Positions 16,506-20,398 of a DNA stretch of 20,398 nucleotides are shown piece after piece (position 1 is the first letter of the stretch; each line of letters opens with the position of its first letter). Location: NCBI GenBank assembly GCA_937952995.1, contig CALFYB010000061.1:1-20398 (forward strand). The letters run 5' to 3'. The notes beneath the pieces are model-generated. The model ran no database searches and was not told where the DNA came from. It saw only the letters and a program-made list of their open reading frames with translations. Made by a program: the position numbers and the translations under genes. Source of the stretch: an uncultured Caulobacteraceae bacterium (GTDB lineage: Bacteria; Pseudomonadota; Alphaproteobacteria; Caulobacterales; Caulobacteraceae).

Positions 16506-17180
16506 TCAGTCGAAGCCGCGCAGGTCAGCGACGATATCGAGCCCATCACGGCGGGTGCGCCAGCCATTGATCGGCGCGGTCTCGTCGCGATAGCCCAGCG
16601 CCATGCCTGAGAACATCATCATCTCGGGCGGCAGGTCGAGGAAGTCGGCAATGGTTTGGCCCCAGCGCGCCCAAGCCTCCTGCGCACAGGTGTCGAGCCC
16701 GCGCTCCTTGGCCAGCAGCATCACGGTCTGCATCAACATGCCCATATCCGACCATTGGGCTGAGCCCAGATTGCGGTCGATACAGAAGAACAGACCGACC
16801 GGCGCGCCAAAGAACTCATAGTTCTTAGCCATCTGCATCAGGCGGCCGATCTTGTTGTCACGGGCCACGTTGATCGAGGCATAGAGGTCTTCGCCGCACT
16901 CGAACCGGCGGGTGCGGTAAGGGTCCCAGAGATTTTCGGGATAGATCGGATATTGAGTGGGCTCTGCCGCCGGATTAGCGGCCTGCTTCTCGACGATCAG
17001 GGCCTTGAACCGGGCCAACTCCTCGCCCGCCAAGGCATAGATGCGCCACGGCTGGAGGTTGCCGCCCGACGGCGCGCGCAGGGCTCGGCCGAGCAGGTCT
17101 CGCACCAGATCGCCCGGCACCGGATCAGGCTTAAAGGCGCGGATCGAGATGCGCTGTTCGACGGCTTCACTGACATTCAT
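16506..17180 (-). CDS. Nitroreductase family protein (FMN-dependent)
   Basis: This 224-residue flavoprotein belongs to the nitroreductase superfamily. FMN phosphate-binding residues are seen in the N-terminal QRISIRAF (Arg10, Ser12, Arg14) and APSGGNLQPW (Ser38 to Asn41). The dimer helix region with AQWSDMGMLMQTVMLLAKERGL follows, and then the C-terminal GMALGYRDETAPIN, typical of NfnB-like proteins. Members reduce nitroaromatics, quinones or related electrophiles with NAD(P)H; the natural substrate is not evident. AAGG on the minus strand about 7 bases upstream of the ATG is the ribosome binding site. The gene is divergent from mtgA and ends 7 bp from the stop of the converging WD40 gene. 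Confidence 0.92.
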   Translation of the reverse strand: MNVSEAVEQRISIRAFKPDPVPGDLVRDLLGRALRAPSGGNLQPWRIYALAGEELARFKALIVEKQAANPAAEPTQYPIYPENLWDPYRTRRFECGEDLYASINVARDNKIGRLMQMAKNYEFFGAPVGLFFCIDRNLGSAQWSDMGMLMQTVMLLAKERGLDTCAQEAWARWGQTIADFLDLPPEMMMFSGMALGYRDETAPINGWRTRRDGLDIVADLRGFD

Positions 17181-17278
17181 GATCGGACCTTACGGGACGG
17201 GTGGGGGCCATGTTAGGGGCGACAATAGGATGGGACGCAGTTAGCATCCCGCCGCAGGGTCAAGGCAAGGGGGTCCGT

Positions 17279-18022
17279 GTGCCGAAGAAGTCTAAATCCA
17301 AGCCACGTCCGGCCTACAAGCGCCCCACCGCTGGGGCCAAGCCTCGCGGCTGGGCCCATCGGCTGCTGATGATCCTTTTAATCGTCGGGGTGGCCCTGCC
17401 CGTGACCTTGACGCTGATCTATCGTTTCGTACCGCCGCCGATCACCGTCCTGATGGTTCAGCGCAGCCTTGAGGGTAAGGGGCTGGACTATCGCTGGCGC
17501 GATCTTGACCAGATTTCCCGCGCCTTGCCTCAAGCCGCAGTAGCCGCCGAAGATGCGCGGTTTTGCGAGCACCATGGCTTTGACTTCAACGCCCTTGAGC
17601 AGGCCATGATCCATAATGACCGCCGCCCCGGCAAGATCAGGGGCGGTTCGACCATCAGCCAGCAGACCGCCAAGAACGTCTTTCTGTGGCCAGACCGTTC
17701 TTACGTCCGCAAGGGCCTAGAGGCCTATTTTACCGTCCTGATCGAAACCTTGTGGGGCAAGAAGCGGATCATGGAGGTCTATCTCAACGTCATTGAGTGG
17801 GGACCGGGCATCTATGGTGCCGAGGCCGCCGCCCAGCACTATTTCCACAAGAGCGCCAGCCGCCTGACCGCAAGGGAATCGTCGCGCCTGACCGCCATCC
17901 TGCCGAGCCCCTTAAAATGGCGCGCCACCAAGCCCGGCCCCTATGTGCAAAAACGCAGCCGCCGCATCGGCGGAGCGATGGGCACAGTGCGCGAGGAGGG
18001 CCTCGCCGCCTGCGTACGCTAA
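17279..18022 (+). CDS. mtgA: Monofunctional biosynthetic peptidoglycan transglycosylase
   Basis: MtgA polymerises lipid II into glycan strands at the periplasmic face of the inner membrane. It is a GT51 protein without a transpeptidase domain. From GTG 17279 it has 247 residues: a basic cytoplasmic tail (KKSKSKPRPAYKRP), one membrane anchor at about 27-52, and the GT51 domain. The catalytic motif is AAEDARFCEHHGFD with Glu91, followed by GGSTISQQ at 122-129 and the MEVYLNVIEWGPGIYGAEAA block. I chose GTG 17279 because GGGGG at 17269-17273 gives a well-placed ribosome binding site. GTG 17201 and ATG 17210 in the same frame would add an odd non-basic extension. The gene is divergent from the nitroreductase. 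Confidence 0.94.
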   Translation: MPKKSKSKPRPAYKRPTAGAKPRGWAHRLLMILLIVGVALPVTLTLIYRFVPPPITVLMVQRSLEGKGLDYRWRDLDQISRALPQAAVAAEDARFCEHHGFDFNALEQAMIHNDRRPGKIRGGSTISQQTAKNVFLWPDRSYVRKGLEAYFTVLIETLWGKKRIMEVYLNVIEWGPGIYGAEAAAQHYFHKSASRLTARESSRLTAILPSPLKWRATKPGPYVQKRSRRIGGAMGTVREEGLAACVR

Positions 18023-18092
18023 GGGCAAGGCCTTGCTTTGGGAGAGAGGTCTTGACTCACTTCATGCCTCAGCATCCCATGTCCTCAACATT

Positions 18093-18118
18093 AGCGAAGC
18101 ATAGACCTGTGCTTCGCT
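18093..18118 (+). promoter_or_regulatory. Perfect 9-bp inverted repeat between mtgA and the M2 peptidase gene
   Basis: AGCGAAGCA at 18093-18101 and TGCTTCGCT at 18110-18118 are exact reverse complements with an 8-base loop. It lies 70 bp after mtgA and 26 bp before the peptidase ATG. No T-run follows, so it could be a factor-dependent terminator, a 5' leader hairpin or an operator. A GANTC site (18054-18058) lies upstream. Confidence 0.45.
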
Positions 18119-18144
18119 CAAAGATCTGACCTTAAGGACACCTG

Positions 18145-19959
18145 ATGAAAACCAAGCTTCTGGCAAGGGTCGCCGCCGCCGCCCTGACCCTGACGGCCTA
18201 TGGCACCGCTCACGCCGCTGCGCCCGCCGCTAAGCCCACCCCCGCCGAGGCCATCGCCTTTGTGACCAAGGCCGAAGCCGATCTGGCCAAGGCCAATGCC
18301 TATGCCGCCAAAGCCTCGTGGGTGCGGGCAACCTACATCACCGAAGATACCCAGTGGCTCGAAGCCAAGGCCGGGGCCGAGCAAAACGAGCTGGCGACCC
18401 GGCTGGCCATGCAGGCCGCCCGCTATAACGGCGTCAAGCTGGACCCGGTGAACCGCCGCAAGCTGGAGCTGCTCAAGCGCTCGCTGGTCCTGCCCGCGCC
18501 CAACCGTCCCGGCGCGGCTGACCGGCTGGCCACCCTCGCCTCCAAGCTGGACTCGACCTATTCGACTGGAAAATTCACCTATCAGGGCAAGACCTTGACC
18601 CTGAACGATGCCGAAAACATTCTGGCCTCGTCGCGCGATCCCAATGAGACCAAGGCCGTCTGGGAGGGCTGGCGCACCATTTCCCCGCCGATGAGGGCCG
18701 ACTATGCCGAACTGGTCTCGATGGCCAATGAGGGCTCGCGCAGCCTCGGCTATCAGGACACCGGTGCCCTGTGGCGCAGCGGCTATGACATGGACCCTAA
18801 GGCCTTTGCCCAAGAGACCGACCGCCTTTGGAAACAGGTCGAGCCCTTCTACAAGAACCTGCACTGCTATGTGCGCGGACGTCTGAATGACCGCTATGGC
18901 TCTGCGGTCCAGCCGCGCACGGGCGCGATCCGGGCCGATCTGCTCGGCAATATGTGGGCGCAGGAATGGGGCCACATCTATGACGTGGTCGCGCCAAAGA
19001 CCCAGGCGTCAAGCTATAGCCTCGACCATCTTTTGGTCAGTCGAGGCTATGATCCGATCAAGATGGTCAAGACCGGAGAGGGCTTCTACTCCTCCATCGG
19101 CATGCCCCCCCTGCCCCAGACCTTCTGGGAGCGCTCGCAGATCACAAGGCCGCGTGACCGCGAGGTGGTCTGTCATGCGTCGGCGTGGGATCTGGATGAC
19201 CGCTCAGACATTCGCATCAAGATGTGCACGCAGGTGACCGGCGAAGACTTCGTCACCGTCCATCACGAGCTGGGCCACAACTATTATCAGCGCGCCTATC
19301 AGGACCAACCCTTCCTGTTCAAGGGCGGGGCCAATGACGGCTTCCACGAGGCCATCGGTGATTTTGCCGCCCTGTCGGTCCTGACACCGACCTATCTCAA
19401 GCAGATCGGCCTGCTCGAAACGGTTCCGGGCGCGGAAGAAGACATTCCATTCCTGCTCAAGACCGCGATGGACAAGATCGCCTTCCTGCCCTTTGGCCTT
19501 CTGGTCGACAAATGGCGCTGGGAGGTGTTTTCCGGCGAGGTAAAGCCCGAGAACTATAACGATGCCTGGTGGGCTCTGGTGAAGCAATATCAGGGTCTGG
19601 TGCCGCCCAGCGCCCGCCCGGCCGACGCTTTTGACCCGGGGGCCAAATATCATGTGCCCGGAAACACGCCCTATATGCGCTACTTCCTAGCGCGGATTTA
19701 CCAGTTCCAGTTCCATCGCGCAGCCTGCCAGCAGGCGGGCGTGACCGGGCCGCTGCATCGCTGCTCGATCTATGGCGATCAGAAGATCGGCAAGAAGTTC
19801 AATGCCATGCTGGAAATGGGCCAGTCCAAGCCTTGGCCTGACGCCCTCGAGGCCTTTACCGGTCAGCGCCAAACTGACGCCAGCGCCATGACCGAATATT
19901 TCAAGCCGCTGGATGCGTGGTTGACCGAACAGAACCGCGGCGAGACCTGCGGCTGGTAG
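18145..19959 (+). CDS. Exported M2 family dipeptidyl carboxypeptidase (ACE-like)
   Basis: This 604-residue zinc peptidase of family M2 (bacterial angiotensin-converting-enzyme homologue) removes dipeptides from peptide C-termini. A signal peptide (KLLARVAAAALTLTAYGTAHA, cut near residue 25) predicts a periplasmic location. The zinc motif HELGH is at 374-378, and the third ligand is Glu402 in FHEAIGD, 28 residues after His374 as in human ACE. The following QYQGLVPPSARP and FDPGAKYHVPGNTPYMRYF blocks match the ACE substrate-binding region. AAGGA at 18134-18138 gives a good ribosome binding site 6 bases before the ATG. With the prolyl oligopeptidase nearby, it suggests a periplasmic peptide-scavenging capacity. 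It converges on the oxygenase gene with an 11-bp gap. Confidence 0.95.
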   Translation: MKTKLLARVAAAALTLTAYGTAHAAAPAAKPTPAEAIAFVTKAEADLAKANAYAAKASWVRATYITEDTQWLEAKAGAEQNELATRLAMQAARYNGVKLDPVNRRKLELLKRSLVLPAPNRPGAADRLATLASKLDSTYSTGKFTYQGKTLTLNDAENILASSRDPNETKAVWEGWRTISPPMRADYAELVSMANEGSRSLGYQDTGALWRSGYDMDPKAFAQETDRLWKQVEPFYKNLHCYVRGRLNDRYGSAVQPRTGAIRADLLGNMWAQEWGHIYDVVAPKTQASSYSLDHLLVSRGYDPIKMVKTGEGFYSSIGMPPLPQTFWERSQITRPRDREVVCHASAWDLDDRSDIRIKMCTQVTGEDFVTVHHELGHNYYQRAYQDQPFLFKGGANDGFHEAIGDFAALSVLTPTYLKQIGLLETVPGAEEDIPFLLKTAMDKIAFLPFGLLVDKWRWEVFSGEVKPENYNDAWWALVKQYQGLVPPSARPADAFDPGAKYHVPGNTPYMRYFLARIYQFQFHRAACQQAGVTGPLHRCSIYGDQKIGKKFNAMLEMGQSKPWPDALEAFTGQRQTDASAMTEYFKPLDAWLTEQNRGETCGW

Positions 19960-19970
19960 GTCCAATCAGA

Positions 19971-20398
19971 TCATACCAGCTTAATCTCGCGCAGGCGCTC
20001 TTGAAGAAAATCCTCGGCCGTTATGGGTTCATAATGGTCGGGGGCTTCAGCACTGATGCAGGACGGCAAGGTCTGGATCAGATAGTCCGGTTCGAAATGT
20101 AGGAAAAAGGGCGTTGAATAGCGTGACACGCCGCGCCGCTCGGGCGGGGGATTGACCACCCGGTGGGTCGTCGAGGGCAGGGCGCGGTTGGTCAGGCGCT
20201 GGAGCATATCGCCAATATTGCAGACCACGGCCCCGGGCGGCGGCGCGATGGGCAGCCACTGGCCATCGCGGTCAAGAACCTCCAGACCCGCCTCCTCGGC
20301 ACCCAGCAGCAGGGTGATGACATTGATGTCCTCATGGGCACCGGCGCGCACACCTGCGGCATCGGCAGGCACGGGCGGATAGTGCAAGAGCCGCAGCA
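19971..20398 (-). CDS. Isopenicillin N synthase-like 2OG-Fe(II) oxygenase, C-terminal part (5' end outside window)
   Basis: About 142 C-terminal codons of a non-haem iron dioxygenase are visible; the rest lies beyond the right edge. The facial-triad ligands are clear: His and Asp in GAHEDINVITLLL, and the distal His in STTHRVVNP. The 2-oxoglutarate or substrate-binding RxS is seen as SRYSTPFF. The LRLLHYPPV start of the visible part is typical of the IPNS-like family, whose bacterial members (about 310-350 residues) rarely make isopenicillin and have mostly unknown substrates. No start codon is in the window. The stop lies 11 bp from the converging M2 peptidase stop, and I see no terminator between them. 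Confidence 0.9.
   Translation of the reverse strand, partial: LRLLHYPPVPADAAGVRAGAHEDINVITLLLGAEEAGLEVLDRDGQWLPIAPPPGAVVCNIGDMLQRLTNRALPSTTHRVVNPPPERRGVSRYSTPFFLHFEPDYLIQTLPSCISAEAPDHYEPITAEDFLQERLREIKLV

Noticed and set aside
17194..17219. A third G-quadruplex motif before mtgA
   Set aside because: Three tracts are close together, but the fourth needs an 8-base loop, just outside the usual limit of 7.
19971..20398. A beta-lactam biosynthesis gene cluster, suggested by the IPNS-like fold
   Set aside because: IPNS-like proteins are widespread in bacteria that make no beta-lactams, and no ACV synthetase or other pathway gene is in the window.

Overview
The window is about 20.4 kb of high-GC DNA (roughly 60% by eye) from an alphaproteobacterium. 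It is most likely one of the Caulobacterales, such as an Asticcacaulis- or Caulobacter-like organism. The basis is the alphaproteobacterial DUF2794 protein, the codon style, several genes without a clear Shine-Dalgarno sequence, and GANTC (CcrM-type) sites between genes. The genus is inference only. Nearly all genes are chromosomal housekeeping or metabolic genes. I see no transposase, integrase, phage gene, CRISPR array, tRNA or rRNA.

Layout: (1) 1-2.8 kb, the 3' part of aconitase acnA, a hairpin and an intrinsic terminator, then an exported DUF1223 thioredoxin-like protein. (2) 2.9-4.8 kb, an EstB-type serine hydrolase converging on a short-chain dehydrogenase across a perfect 12-bp hairpin. 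(3) 4.8-5.2 kb, a 410-bp gene-free stretch with a 14-bp hairpin, further hairpins and a G-quadruplex motif. (4) 5.2-6.4 kb, DUF2794 converging on a BI-1/YccA membrane protein. (5) 6.6-8.2 kb, a Tas-like aldo/keto reductase and the RNA 2',3'-cyclic phosphodiesterase thpR. (6) 8.2-8.41 kb, a cluster of palindromic REP-like repeats including a head-to-head doublet. (7) 8.47-12.5 kb, oxyR with a near-consensus promoter that predicts a leaderless mRNA, converging on an exported prolyl oligopeptidase and a radical SAM protein that are 6 bp apart and read as an operon. (8) 12.6-14.8 kb, dapF and mtaB overlapping by 4 bp. (9) 14.9-16.5 kb, an exbD without exbB or tonB, divergent from a WD40 protein. 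(10) 16.5-18.0 kb, a nitroreductase divergent from mtgA. (11) 18.1-20.4 kb, an exported M2 (ACE-like) dipeptidase and the C-terminal part of an IPNS-like oxygenase.

The genes form no single pathway. Two cell-envelope themes recur: peptidoglycan supply (dapF for meso-diaminopimelate, mtgA for glycan polymerisation) and periplasmic peptide turnover (prolyl oligopeptidase, M2 dipeptidase). Redox genes are also common (OxyR, aldo/keto reductase, nitroreductase, the oxygenase and the Fe-S enzymes aconitase, MtaB and the radical SAM protein). I did not find a convincing new multi-gene system. The most unusual content is non-coding: the repeat cluster with a G-quadruplex motif just upstream of the leaderless oxyR promoter, and the structured G-rich interval at 4.88-5.2 kb.
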